Source: an uncultured Rhodobiaceae bacterium (GTDB lineage Bacteria > Pseudomonadota > Alphaproteobacteria > RS24). From it: a DNA stretch of 64,000 nucleotides. The DNA is taken from contig CALCUM010000002.1 in NCBI GenBank assembly GCA_937907245.1, positions 434,001 through 498,000 of the forward strand, read 5' to 3'. This document shows, in pieces, positions 9,100 to 18,321 of this stretch. The notes beneath the pieces are model-generated. The model saw nothing but the letters and a program-made list of their open reading frames with translations, was not told where the DNA came from and searched no databases. Every line of letters begins with the position of its first letter. The stretch's first letter is position 1. A program made the translations under genes and the position numbers.

Positions 9100-10440
9100 C
9101 TATTTTTGCTCGCTGCGCGACAAGGTCTCGGCAATGTTGAATACTTGTTTTCCCGAGTCCAGAAACGCTACCGGATTACGCACTTTGCCTTCATACCAGA
9201 CTTCATAATGCAAATGAGGCCCGGTGCTGCGGCCACTGTTTCCAGCATCCGCAATGTGTTGCTGAAAGTCAACGCTTTGTCCGCGACGAACGCGGCTGCG
9301 CGCCAAATGGCCATAGCGAGTGCGAAACCCATTGCCATGATCAATCTCAACCACCAAACCGTATGGGCCTTTATAGCCGGCACGAGTTACGGTGCCTGGC
9401 AAAGTGGCATAGACGGGGGTTCCGGTAGCTGTGCCAAAATCAACGCCAGAGTGAAACGCCGCGCGTTTTTTGAACGGGTCAATGCGCGGGCCAAAGCTAC
9501 TGGTTAGACGAAAGTCATGAATTGGCAAAGCCAAGGGGATTTTGGCCACGGAAGCGCTGAGGTTTTGCAAGCGCTCTAAATTGCTCGAGATACGATAGAG
9601 CTGCTGATGCAGCGCGGAATTAATGCCCGCGTTTTCATCTTCTAACGGAATATAGGGGCCACCAATCGCGCGCTCACTCTCGGGCAATACCGAAGCCATG
9701 AAGCTTTCAGGCTCTAAAATAATTGTGCCTTCGATGACGGTTTCATATTCGCCGATGCGCTGGTCGATGTTTTCTTCCAAAGCATCCAGCAAATCTTGTT
9801 GGCGCAAATCAAGCGAGGCAACCCGCTTGTAAACATCGCCCGACATATGCGGCATCGCGATGTCTTGCGTGTCTGGCTCTAGGGCTTTGGTTTGGGTGAG
9901 TTGAACTTTACCGATATCGCTTGGTTCAACGAAAGTGCGGCTTTCCAATGCGCCCTCATGGCCGTCGCCACTGCGAGCGACAAGTTCCGTTTTGTTTTTG
10001 TCGCGTTTATTGCGTTTGGCTACGCGGGCAAAGGCCGATTGCATATCGTGCAACTCATCCGAAATGGCGGCGTGTTGTTCAAACACGAGGGTCAAATTAT
10101 TGTGGCGCTTTTCTAAAGTGTCGGTGGTCTTGGAAAACCAATCTCGGGTGAGCACTAATTGCGCGTTCAAATCATCATGCGCAAGGCGCATGCGATTTAA
10201 TTCGTTTTCATAGGCCAAGCGCATGTCGCGCACGTCGCGTTCGCGTTCTGCGCCCAAACCACTTTGAAAAACCACATGCACGGAGGCATAGCCAACCCAA
10301 GCAGATACGGCCAAGAATAGAGCCGCCAAAAGCGCTAGCGACTGAGTGGAGAGCGGCACATAAGTGACACTCCCATTCTTTCGAATGTAAATCTGGCGCT
10401 CTGCGAAGAGCTCGCGCAATTTATCTAGCAGTGGCGTCAT
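9100..10440 (-). CDS. M23-family (LytM) peptidoglycan endopeptidase, membrane-anchored
   Basis: 446 residues. One N-terminal membrane segment (about 33-53, ALLAALFLAVSAWVGYASV) is followed by a probable coiled coil (about 60-135) and a C-terminal peptidase M23 domain. Zinc and catalytic motifs are intact: HSGVDFG (HxxxD, near 328) and GPHLHYEVW (HxH, near 410). The protein should act in the periplasm on peptide cross-links. Intact LytM residues mean it could be an active hydrolase rather than an EnvC-type activator. It precedes the bactofilin gene. Confidence 0.92.
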   Translation of the reverse strand: MTPLLDKLRELFAERQIYIRKNGSVTYVPLSTQSLALLAALFLAVSAWVGYASVHVVFQSGLGAERERDVRDMRLAYENELNRMRLAHDDLNAQLVLTRDWFSKTTDTLEKRHNNLTLVFEQHAAISDELHDMQSAFARVAKRNKRDKNKTELVARSGDGHEGALESRTFVEPSDIGKVQLTQTKALEPDTQDIAMPHMSGDVYKRVASLDLRQQDLLDALEENIDQRIGEYETVIEGTIILEPESFMASVLPESERAIGGPYIPLEDENAGINSALHQQLYRISSNLERLQNLSASVAKIPLALPIHDFRLTSSFGPRIDPFKKRAAFHSGVDFGTATGTPVYATLPGTVTRAGYKGPYGLVVEIDHGNGFRTRYGHLARSRVRRGQSVDFQQHIADAGNSGRSTGPHLHYEVWYEGKVRNPVAFLDSGKQVFNIAETLSRSEQK

Positions 10441-10563
10441 TTTTTTTCCAACTTCATCTTTTCCACAGCTTGTTTCCCAAAAACCACACGAAAATGCAAG
10501 CTTTTAGTGCTTCCCATAGTTGACTGTACAAAGGGTTAACGCGGTTTAGGGGTCTTGATTTTC

Positions 10564-11043
10564 TTAGCTTTTCACGGCGTCCAGCACGGCATCGACATGG
10601 CCTTTGACTTTTACCTTGCGCCAAATCGCAGAAATTTTTCCGTCTTCATCGATGAGATAGGTGGCCCGTTCGATGCCCATGAATTTTTTGCCATACATGC
10701 TTTTCTCAACCCAAACGCCATAGGCGTTTAGCATGACGTGTTCCTCGTCAGAAATAAGCGGCATGGCGAGCTGGTGTTTGGCGATGAAATTATCATGCTT
10801 CTTCAAGCTGTCTGCCGACACGCCGACGATGGCTGTATTGGCCTTGTCGAAATCTTTGGTCGCGGCGGTAAACTCAAGGCTCTCCGTGGTGCATCCGGGC
10901 GTGTTGTCTTTTGGGTAAAAATAGACCACTAGTTTGCGGCCTTTGAAAGAGCTTAAGCTGAGGGTCGCTTGACCGGTAGCTGAGCTGCTGGCAGGCAAAG
11001 AAAAATCTGGTGCTTTATCGCCAATTTTTAAACTTTCGGTCAT
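10564..11043 (-). CDS. bcp: thioredoxin-dependent peroxiredoxin, Bcp/PrxQ family (one-Cys form)
   Basis: Reduces peroxides with a cysteine thiol. The start is MTESLKIGD at 11043, with CGGAG upstream; an in-frame ATG 27 bp earlier lacks support. About 159 residues with a thioredoxin fold. The peroxidatic cysteine is in DNTPGCTTE. It is the only cysteine in the protein: the resolving Cys five residues on, as in E. coli Bcp, is absent (ESLEF here), so it must use an external thiol for recycling. Single gene on the minus strand. Confidence 0.93.
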   Translation of the reverse strand: MTESLKIGDKAPDFSLPASSSATGQATLSLSSFKGRKLVVYFYPKDNTPGCTTESLEFTAATKDFDKANTAIVGVSADSLKKHDNFIAKHQLAMPLISDEEHVMLNAYGVWVEKSMYGKKFMGIERATYLIDEDGKISAIWRKVKVKGHVDAVLDAVKS

Positions 11044-11170
11044 CAATAACTCCGATATTTGAGATGCCAATAGGAATAGACTCTGTCATAAACAATAAAA
11101 GTCTATTTGGCTCGCGTTGATTTGTCTCGTTATGGGGCCAGCAAGGCAGGCAGGGGAAAACTAGCATAGC

Positions 11171-14100
11171 ATGAAACGGGTTGGGCGGATTTTAGCAGGT
11201 ATTTTGGGCGTCATAGTCATCGCCATTTTAGTGTTGGCCATTGTCACGCGCCTCACGCCCCTGCCCATCGCGCCCATTGCTAGCCTTATCGAGCTAGGGG
11301 TTCAGCGCGGTCTGGGCATTTCCTTGAGCATAAAAGGCGCGCGGCTGGGCTGGTCTATCTCTTCCAATATGTTCTCATTGCAGGCGGCAAGCATCGACAT
11401 TGTGGATATGGATGATGCCCGCATCACCTTGGGCCCGTCCTCGGCAAGCCTGAGCGGAGATGCACTTTGGAAATATGGCAAATTTACGCTGGCGGAGGTT
11501 GAGGTCGAAAGCTTAACAGCCACCCTGTCAGAGACCAATCGGTTGCCACCTAGTTTCAATTTTTTCGTACCGAATTTCGACCAAGAACTCGAGGCAGGAA
11601 AGCCTAATTTTCTCAAGAAAATGGAAATTCGGGAGATTGTCATTGGTGAGCCAATAAAGGGCCAAGCCCAAAAGTCTCAACTTTCACTCACCCATTATGG
11701 CGATCATATCAATTTAAATACCAATATTGCCTATCAGCAGAATGGCCAAGTCAGCTCCATCCTTGCGGTGGTAAAGCTAACGCCCGGGCAAAAAGGGCAT
11801 GCCGATATTATTATCGAGAATATGAACCCGCGCGATGTCGGTCGTGTGTCTACGCTCTTGGCGCCCCTGCAGGGCATTCATCTGCCGATTACCGCTCAAA
11901 TCGGTGTTGATTTTAATGGAAAGGGCGAAGCGCAAACTGGGTCTGTCGAGATATTCGTAGCCCCGGGGCAGGTTTTACTGTCGGGCACGCCGGTTGCCTT
12001 CAAAGAGCTAACGGTATCCGGCACGGCTGACTTTATTCAGCAGCGGGTTTCGTTGCGCGATGCGCGGTTTAACGTGGCAGATGTGTCTGGAACTTTATCG
12101 GGCGCCTTGACGTATAGCATCGATGACAAAGGGCTGGTCGATCAATTGGCCTTTAATTTGGATGGGCAAGGGGTGCAAGCAAGCTTGCCAAAACTCTTCG
12201 ACCAAACTTTGGTTTTGCCGCGCGCCAAGGCCAAACTGACTTATGATGTCGCGACCGGCAGCTTGAACATCGACGAGATGACGGCGACCCATAACTTTGG
12301 CGAAGTGGAGGTGGCCGGCTCGATTGGCTTGGCCAATAGAGACGTTTATTTTGATTTCGTTACCCAGTTCGGCCGCATGGACCGCGACGGCGCTTTGGCT
12401 CTCTGGCCAGTGCCTGTGGCGCCAAAGGTAAAACAATGGGTCGAAAAAAACCTCCTCCAAGCCAAGGTAATAGATGGCGCCTTGAAGTTGGATGTGGGAC
12501 TGGCTGAGCTAACCAATCGCAAACGCACAGACCCTTTACGCGAGGAGGCTTTGCAACTCGACCTTCAAGTTGAAGACGCGTCTTTACGCTTTTTGAGCCA
12601 AATGCCGCCCATTGAAGATATGAAAGCCAATTTGTTTCTACGCGGCAAAACCTTCCGTGCCGAGGGGCAGGGCGGTGTGGTGAATTTGCCCACACTTAGG
12701 CAAGCGGACGATATGGCCCGCGGGGTCGACCAAGGCAATACGCGCGGTGCCTTTATGCAAGAGGCCAGTTTCTTTATACCCAATATGCGAGCCCCAGAGG
12801 TTCCCGCCGAGATTGCCTTTACGGGAGCGGGAAACATTCGCGACATCCTTCGAGCGCTGAATGGCGAACCATTGTCTGTCCTGAAGGACATTGATTTCGA
12901 TTTTGACCGAATTCGCGGAGAGGCGAGTGGTAACGTTCGTCTCAAGGTGCCATTAGGGGCTCGGCCAAATATGGATAATTTCAGCTATCAAGTAGAAGCT
13001 ACAACGCTGAATGTCTCGATTGACGATGCCTTGGGGCCTTACACGGTCAACAAAGGCCGCGGCATGGCAGATATATCCAAGGCAGGAATGGTTCTTACGG
13101 GGCGCGCCGAGGTCAATGGCGTGGAGGCCGGGTTTAGCTGGGACCAACCTTTCGGCGCGCGCGCCAAAACAGGGTCTCGCTTTGCCGCCCATGGCTACAT
13201 GACACCGCAAGACTTAGTTGATTTAGACCAAGCCTGGGTGGGCGAGCGGGTGAAGGGCTCCGCGCCTGCGAAAGTTTTGGTTCTAGGGCCGTTGGAAAAC
13301 CCGAGCCAAATTCGCGTCTATGCAGACTTAACGCAAACCGAGCTGGCGCCAAGGCCGCTGGCTTATACCAAGCCAGTGGGCGTTGTCAGCGATGTCCAAG
13401 CCGTTTTAGGTACGGATGAAGAAGGCGATGTTGACGACATTCGGGCGCGCTTGCGGATTGAGGGCGAGGAAGACCTGCGGGTGAAGATGACGCTCGACGG
13501 GTCTTTAATCGATAGCCTGAGTTTGCCAGCGATATCCCTTGGCCGAGATCGAAATGTTAAAATTGCTTTGGAAAAACAGGGCGACATACGTCGTGTGACT
13601 TTCAGCGCCGACCAATTTGATGCGGAGAAGATTTTTCTAACTGGAAATACGGAGGTGGTTCTGCCGCCTAGTGAATTTGAGTTTTTACCCTTTTTAGGCC
13701 CGAACGCCGTTGTCGAGGGGCGTGTCGAAAAACTTGTTGGCGGCCATGACACGCATGTAGATGGCGCGCAAGTGCGGTTGACTATCAAAGGCGGCTTGCA
13801 CGAAAAATTGCGCCTCGATGGCATGTTCCACGATGGCACGCCTATACGTGCATCGATAGACAGGGCGACCCCCATACGCCGAGATTTTTCTCTGCAAAGT
13901 CAAAATGGCGGAAATATTTTAAGAATGTTTGACGTGCAAGACGGCATCTATGGCGGTGTGCTGAAGGCGGAAGGCAGCCTGTATGACTTGCGCATGGATG
14001 ATAAACTGCGCCCCCGAGAAGTCGATGGCCGGATTACGGCAGTTGGGTTTAGAGCGCGCAAAGTCCCGGTTATGGCGTCTATTTTGAGCCTTGCGTCTCT

Positions 14101-14542
14101 TACCGGAATTTCCGACACGCTCACGGGCGACGGCATTAAATTTCGCAAATTAGAATCGAATTTCTCGATTCATAAAGAGCGCCTGACCTTGGAAGACGGG
14201 ATTGTGCACGGCGCCGCCGTTGGCTTTACCGTGCATGGCGATTATCAATTGCAAGGCGATAAAATAGATTTTGGCGGCACGGTGATACCCGCCTATTCGC
14301 TGAACTCCTTACCCGGAAAAATACCCCTGCTCGGGCGTCTGCTCGGCGGGCGACGCGGCGAGGGGTTGATCGGCATTGGCTATCGTGTGGGCGGAACACT
14401 CGATGATTTTGATATTTTGGTGAACCCGCTTTCCGTGCTCACGCCGGGCGTGTTCCGACGAATTTTCGAATTTGGTATCGGCTTGCCAGACGAAGATGGG
14501 TTTGAAATCCCTGAAGAGCCAAACGAGCAGCTAACCGAATAA
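11171..14542 (+). CDS. AsmA/YhdP-like large envelope protein (DUF3971 and AsmA-type C-terminus)
   Basis: 1,123 residues. One N-terminal membrane anchor (about 7-30, IVIAILVLAIVTRL) is followed by a very long periplasmic part rich in beta-strand, with alternating Gly-containing segments. The C-terminal region (about 960-1100) carries the AsmA_2-like pattern VDGRITAVGFRARKVPVM, FSIHKERLTLEDGIV and IDFGGTVIPAYSLN. Relatives (YhdP, TamB, AsmA) are proposed bridge-like lipid carriers between inner and outer membrane; applying that here is inference. Length and single anchor fit YhdP best. It lies between bcp (divergent) and tyrS (convergent), 9 bp from the tyrS stop. Confidence 0.8.
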   Translation: MKRVGRILAGILGVIVIAILVLAIVTRLTPLPIAPIASLIELGVQRGLGISLSIKGARLGWSISSNMFSLQAASIDIVDMDDARITLGPSSASLSGDALWKYGKFTLAEVEVESLTATLSETNRLPPSFNFFVPNFDQELEAGKPNFLKKMEIREIVIGEPIKGQAQKSQLSLTHYGDHINLNTNIAYQQNGQVSSILAVVKLTPGQKGHADIIIENMNPRDVGRVSTLLAPLQGIHLPITAQIGVDFNGKGEAQTGSVEIFVAPGQVLLSGTPVAFKELTVSGTADFIQQRVSLRDARFNVADVSGTLSGALTYSIDDKGLVDQLAFNLDGQGVQASLPKLFDQTLVLPRAKAKLTYDVATGSLNIDEMTATHNFGEVEVAGSIGLANRDVYFDFVTQFGRMDRDGALALWPVPVAPKVKQWVEKNLLQAKVIDGALKLDVGLAELTNRKRTDPLREEALQLDLQVEDASLRFLSQMPPIEDMKANLFLRGKTFRAEGQGGVVNLPTLRQADDMARGVDQGNTRGAFMQEASFFIPNMRAPEVPAEIAFTGAGNIRDILRALNGEPLSVLKDIDFDFDRIRGEASGNVRLKVPLGARPNMDNFSYQVEATTLNVSIDDALGPYTVNKGRGMADISKAGMVLTGRAEVNGVEAGFSWDQPFGARAKTGSRFAAHGYMTPQDLVDLDQAWVGERVKGSAPAKVLVLGPLENPSQIRVYADLTQTELAPRPLAYTKPVGVVSDVQAVLGTDEEGDVDDIRARLRIEGEEDLRVKMTLDGSLIDSLSLPAISLGRDRNVKIALEKQGDIRRVTFSADQFDAEKIFLTGNTEVVLPPSEFEFLPFLGPNAVVEGRVEKLVGGHDTHVDGAQVRLTIKGGLHEKLRLDGMFHDGTPIRASIDRATPIRRDFSLQSQNGGNILRMFDVQDGIYGGVLKAEGSLYDLRMDDKLRPREVDGRITAVGFRARKVPVMASILSLASLTGISDTLTGDGIKFRKLESNFSIHKERLTLEDGIVHGAAVGFTVHGDYQLQGDKIDFGGTVIPAYSLNSLPGKIPLLGRLLGGRRGEGLIGIGYRVGGTLDDFDILVNPLSVLTPGVFRRIFEFGIGLPDEDGFEIPEEPNEQLTE

Positions 14543-14551
14543 ATAACTGGC

Positions 14552-15811
14552 TTAAGTCGACGGGCGCAAAAGCACATGACGCTTTTTGCCGGCAGATAAT
14601 TTTATCGCGCCATCTATCAAATCATCTTTTGTTAAACTCGCGCCAATGTCTTTTTGCGCCGCATCATTAACCTTAGCCCCGCCGCCTTGCACGAGGCGTC
14701 GTGCTTCGCCGTTGGAGCTGGCGAGCCCCGCCAAAACAAACCCTTGCAAAAGCCCAAGGCCCTCGTCCAATAGGCCAGCGTCGATGTCGACACTCGGCAG
14801 GTCGGTGCTGGTGCCGCCGCCTTCAAAAGTTTCCAGCGCCGTGGCTTCGGCTTTTTGGGCCGCTTCTAGGCCATGGCACATGGCGGTGGCTTGGGTGGCG
14901 AGTATCTTCTTGGCTTCGTTCAAATCAGCCCCTTCAAGGGCTTCCAGACGGGCGATTTCGTCGAGCGGCAATTCGGTGAAAAGTTTCAAAAAGCGGCCAA
15001 TGTCGGCGTCTTCTGTGTTGCGCCAGAACTGCCAATAATCATAGACCGACAAGAGGTCGTCGTTCAGCCAAACGGCGCCCTGAGCGGTTTTGCCCATCTT
15101 CGCGCCTGAGGCGGTGGTCAGCAAATTTGTGGTCAGGCCGTAAGCCGACTTTTGGTCGGTGCGGCGGGTTAAATCTATGCCATTGACGATATTGCCCCAT
15201 TGGTCCGAGCCGCCCATTTGCAGGGTGCAATTATAGCGTCGGTTCAATTCGAGGAAATCATAGGCTTGCAAAATCATGTAGTTGAACTCAAGGAAGCTCA
15301 ACGGTTGCTCGCGCTCAAGGCGCAGTTTCACACTGTCGAAACTCATCATCCGGTTAACCGAAAAATGGCGGCCATAATCGCGCAAAAACTCGATGTAATT
15401 GAGCTTCGAGAGCCAGTCATCATTGTCGACCATAATAGCATCCGTAGGGCCATCGCCGAAGGTCAGAAAACGCTCGAAAGTGGCACGAATGGTTTTCTTG
15501 TTTTCGTCGATTTTTTCCTGCGTCAGCAATTGTCGGCTTTCATCTTTGCCCGATGGGTCGCCGACTTTGGTGGTGCCGCCGCCGATGACCACGATAGGGC
15601 GATGCCCCGCTTGTTGCAGACGACGCAGCATGAGAATGGAAATTAAATTGCCGACATGCAAAGAAGGCGCGGTGCAATCATAGCCGATATAGCCGGTCAC
15701 CACGCCATCGCTGGCTGTGCCTAGGGCGGCGTCTAGCGCTTTGTCATCGGTGCATTGGGCAATGAAGCCGCGTTCGTCGAGCGTTTTTAGAAAATCTGAT
15801 GTATAAGTCAT
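14552..15811 (-). CDS. tyrS: tyrosyl-tRNA synthetase
   Basis: Charges tRNA-Tyr. 419 residues, bacterial TyrRS size. The HIGH-like signature is HVGNLI (about 51) with [12 protein letters not shown] ahead of it; [10 protein letters not shown] binds tyrosine; the KMSKS equivalent is KMGKT (about 236). The C-terminal 70 residues form an S4-like RNA-binding domain ([15 protein letters not shown]). No clear Shine-Dalgarno is seen before the ATG. It is divergent from anmK, the common neighbour in alphaproteobacteria. Confidence 0.95.
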   Translation of the reverse strand: MTYTSDFLKTLDERGFIAQCTDDKALDAALGTASDGVVTGYIGYDCTAPSLHVGNLISILMLRRLQQAGHRPIVVIGGGTTKVGDPSGKDESRQLLTQEKIDENKKTIRATFERFLTFGDGPTDAIMVDNDDWLSKLNYIEFLRDYGRHFSVNRMMSFDSVKLRLEREQPLSFLEFNYMILQAYDFLELNRRYNCTLQMGGSDQWGNIVNGIDLTRRTDQKSAYGLTTNLLTTASGAKMGKTAQGAVWLNDDLLSVYDYWQFWRNTEDADIGRFLKLFTELPLDEIARLEALEGADLNEAKKILATQATAMCHGLEAAQKAEATALETFEGGGTSTDLPSVDIDAGLLDEGLGLLQGFVLAGLASSNGEARRLVQGGGAKVNDAAQKDIGASLTKDDLIDGAIKLSAGKKRHVLLRPST

Positions 15812-15902
15812 GATTGAAACTGTTAAGCAAACCGCCTTTGAAAATCAAGAGGCCATATTGGCCAAGCGATAATTCGGCAAAACCTAGCAAAGGACGAAGG
15901 CC

Positions 15903-17009
15903 ATGACCGCCATTAAAACCTGTCTCGGGCTGATGAGCGGCACCTCGCTGGATGGCATTGATTTGGCGCTACTGGAAACCGATGGCGAGGCCCATATCGT
16001 GGCTCTGCGCGATGGCTTTCAAGCCTATGATGCGTCCACGCGGGCGGCCTTGCGGGAGGTTATGGATATAGCGGCCGCTTTGCCAACGCCCGTGTTGGCC
16101 GATTTGGCGCTCTGGCCATCTGAATTGATAAGCGCCGAGGCACTGGTTACGCAGGCGCACATGGAAGCGGTGCAAAATTTTCTCCAGCCCAGCCAAGAAG
16201 ACATCTCGCTTATTGGTTTTCACGGCCAAACAATCGTGCATCGCCCGGCGGAAGGCTTCACCTTACAAATTGGCGACGGGCAGGTTTTGGCGCAAAGCTT
16301 GGGCATCGATGTTATCGGCCAGTTTCGTCGCGCGGATATGGCTGCAGGCGGCGAAGGTGCGCCGCTGGCGCCGCTTTATCATGCGGCTTTGGCGAGAGGC
16401 CCGCGGCCGCAAGCCGTGTTGAATTTAGGCGGCATTGCCAATGTTACGTGGCTCGGTGCGCAAGATAATATATTGGCTTTTGATACCGGCCCCGCCAATG
16501 CGCTTCTGGATGATTGGGTGCAGCAAAAAACTACGCGGGCGTATGATGAGAACGGCAATTTGGCAGCCCAAGGCGAGGTCGACCCAATGGCTTTGGCGGC
16601 TTTGATGGCGCATCCCTTTTTCAGCGCGCCGCCGCCTAAATCGCTCGATCGCTTGGGCTTTGAGGCCACGCCGATAGAAAACCTTTCCGCCGCAGATGGC
16701 GCGGCTACCTTGACGGCTTTCACGGCGGCGAGTGTGGCCGCAGCTCTGGCGCTATGCCCAGAAACAGCCTGCCGACTTATTTTATGCGGCGGCGGGCGAC
16801 ACAATAAAACTTTATGTCGGGCTTTGGAAAAAAGCACGGGCCTTGAGGTTGTAGATTGCGATGCACTGGGCTGGCGCGGCGATGCGCTGGAGGCGCAAGC
16901 TTTCGCTTGGTTGGCTTTGCGCAGCGTGAAAGGCTTGCCACTTAGCCAACCCGAAACGACAGGCGTGCGCGCACCCACCACGGGCGGCGAATTTTATAGC
17001 GCTATTTAA
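15903..17009 (+). CDS. anmK: anhydro-N-acetylmuramic acid kinase
   Basis: Phosphorylates and opens 1,6-anhydro-MurNAc from recycled peptidoglycan to give MurNAc-6-P. 368 residues, typical length. The ATP-binding start LGLMSGTSLDGID, the conserved IGFHGQTIVHRP, FDTGPANALLDDW and LCGGGRHNKTL are all present. AAGGACGAAGG lies directly ahead of the ATG. It converges on the hydrolase gene, 9 bp between stops. Confidence 0.95.
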   Translation: MTAIKTCLGLMSGTSLDGIDLALLETDGEAHIVALRDGFQAYDASTRAALREVMDIAAALPTPVLADLALWPSELISAEALVTQAHMEAVQNFLQPSQEDISLIGFHGQTIVHRPAEGFTLQIGDGQVLAQSLGIDVIGQFRRADMAAGGEGAPLAPLYHAALARGPRPQAVLNLGGIANVTWLGAQDNILAFDTGPANALLDDWVQQKTTRAYDENGNLAAQGEVDPMALAALMAHPFFSAPPPKSLDRLGFEATPIENLSAADGAATLTAFTAASVAAALALCPETACRLILCGGGRHNKTLCRALEKSTGLEVVDCDALGWRGDALEAQAFAWLALRSVKGLPLSQPETTGVRAPTTGGEFYSAI

Positions 17010-17018
17010 GTCAGCGGT

Positions 17019-17672
17019 TTATTTATCGGCGATTTCCGAGATGCGTTTGTCGAGATATTTGCCGACCACGTCATCTAGCGTATCCATGTCTTTTTCAAAG
17101 AAATGATTGCCGCCCTTAATGTTTTGATAATCAATGGTGATGCCTTTTTGGGCCTGTAAGCGTTCCACCAATTTTTCGATATCGTCTTTCGGCACAATCC
17201 GGTCGGCATCCCCATGGGCGATGATACCGCTGGCCGGGCAGGGGGCTAAAAAGGTGAAGTCGTAAAAATTAGCTGGCGGGGCAACCGACACGAAGCCAGA
17301 TATTTCAGGTCGTCGCATCAGCAATTGCATGCCAATCCAAGCCCCAAAACTATAGCCCGCAACCCAGCACTGGCGCGCATCGACACTTAAGGCTTGCAAC
17401 CAATCTAGGGCTGCCGCGGCATCGGATAATTCACCAATGCCATCATCAAATTCGCCTTGGCTGCGGCCAACCCCGCGAAAGTTAAAGCGCAGAACGGAAA
17501 AACCGCGACTGGCGAACTGATGGTACAATTGATAGGCCACAGGATTATTCATGCTACCGCCCAATTGGGGGAGCGGATGCAAGATCATGGCAATCGGTGC
17601 TCCTGGCTCTTTATTTTGGGTAAAGCGGCCTTCTAGGCGGCCTTCAGGGCCGTTAAAAATTACTTCTGGCAT
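17019..17672 (-). CDS. alpha/beta-hydrolase fold protein next to iscR
   Basis: 217 residues from the ATG at 17672 (MPEVIFNGPEGRLEGRF), preceded by GGGAG; a longer in-frame start 168 bp upstream would run through the iscR promoter and is unlikely. The fold is clear: ILHPLPQLGG, FNFRGVGRSQGEFDDG, the nucleophile elbow GYSFGA (Ser about 109), HGDADRIVP (acid) and GGNHFF (His). Members of this family often sit divergently beside iscR/suf in alphaproteobacteria. Substrate unknown. Confidence 0.8.
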   Translation of the reverse strand: MPEVIFNGPEGRLEGRFTQNKEPGAPIAMILHPLPQLGGSMNNPVAYQLYHQFASRGFSVLRFNFRGVGRSQGEFDDGIGELSDAAAALDWLQALSVDARQCWVAGYSFGAWIGMQLLMRRPEISGFVSVAPPANFYDFTFLAPCPASGIIAHGDADRIVPKDDIEKLVERLQAQKGITIDYQNIKGGNHFFEKDMDTLDDVVGKYLDKRISEIADK

Positions 17673-17705
17673 TGTTTGACGCTCCCACACGCTTGGATGT
17701 GTAAA

Positions 17706-17735
17706 CTTGACTATTTTAGTCGGATTTACTATATC
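17706..17735 (+). promoter_or_regulatory. iscR-suf promoter with an IscR type-1-like operator
   Basis: TTGACT (17707-17712) and TATATC (17730-17735) are 17 bp apart and form a plausible sigma-70 promoter. The spacer contains the palindrome GACTATTTTAGTC (17709-17721). Together TTGACTATTTTAGTCGGAT resembles the type-1 site bound by [2Fe-2S]-IscR in enterobacteria (CCGACT-AT-rich-AGTC core). Binding there would block polymerase, giving Fe-S feedback on the operon. Predicted leader about 85 nt. Confidence 0.75.
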
Positions 17736-17826
17736 TCTAATCAGTTGAGCCAAGTGATAGCGAAAAGCCGATGGTAAAAGCAAGGTTTTTCGTAAAATCT
17801 CAATAAAAGCAATAGGATACAATGAA

Positions 17827-18321
17827 ATGAAACTCTCCACGCGAGGTCGTTATGCCGTTATGGCGATGGCCGATATCGCGCAGCAAGCCGCGCTCAGCGC
17901 TTCAGACGGGAAAATGAGCCCGATGAAACTGGCAGATATTGGTCTGCGGCAGGAGATTTCGCTCAACTATTTAGAACAGATTTTTGGCGATTTACGCCGC
18001 GCCGAATTGGTCACTAGCCATCGTGGCGCACATGGTGGGTATACGCTAGCAGCCGCGCCCGAGAGCATTCGTATTGGCGATGTTATTCAGGCGGTAGATG
18101 AGCCGGTGGAAGTGACGCGCTGTGGATCGTCCTCGGGTTGTTTGGCCAAACAAGCGCGCTGCTTAACACATGACCTTTGGGCGCAATTGGGCCAAACGAT
18201 TTACCAATTTCTTAACTCGATTTCGCTGGCCGATGTCGTGAGCGGCAAAGATCTATCGACGCTGCCGCATTTGGCGCAACCGACTTCTTTGGTTGAATTG
18301 CTAGGGGAGGCGGGCGAATGA
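17827..18321 (+). CDS. iscR: Rrf2-family Fe-S regulator IscR
   Basis: 164 residues. An N-terminal winged helix (LSTRGRYAVMAMADIA...LNYLEQIFGDLRRAELV) is followed by a cluster-binding loop: C99, C105, C112 and H115 in VTRCGSSSGCLAKQARCLTH. This matches the 3-Cys/1-His [2Fe-2S] set of IscR in order and nearly in spacing. Start: AGGA at 17814-17817 favours ATG 17827, in frame, over the ATG 5 nt earlier. It overlaps the next gene by 4 bp (ATGA), so the operon is translationally coupled. It probably represses its own operon through the operator at 17706-17735. Confidence 0.92.
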   Translation: MKLSTRGRYAVMAMADIAQQAALSASDGKMSPMKLADIGLRQEISLNYLEQIFGDLRRAELVTSHRGAHGGYTLAAAPESIRIGDVIQAVDEPVEVTRCGSSSGCLAKQARCLTHDLWAQLGQTIYQFLNSISLADVVSGKDLSTLPHLAQPTSLVELLGEAGE

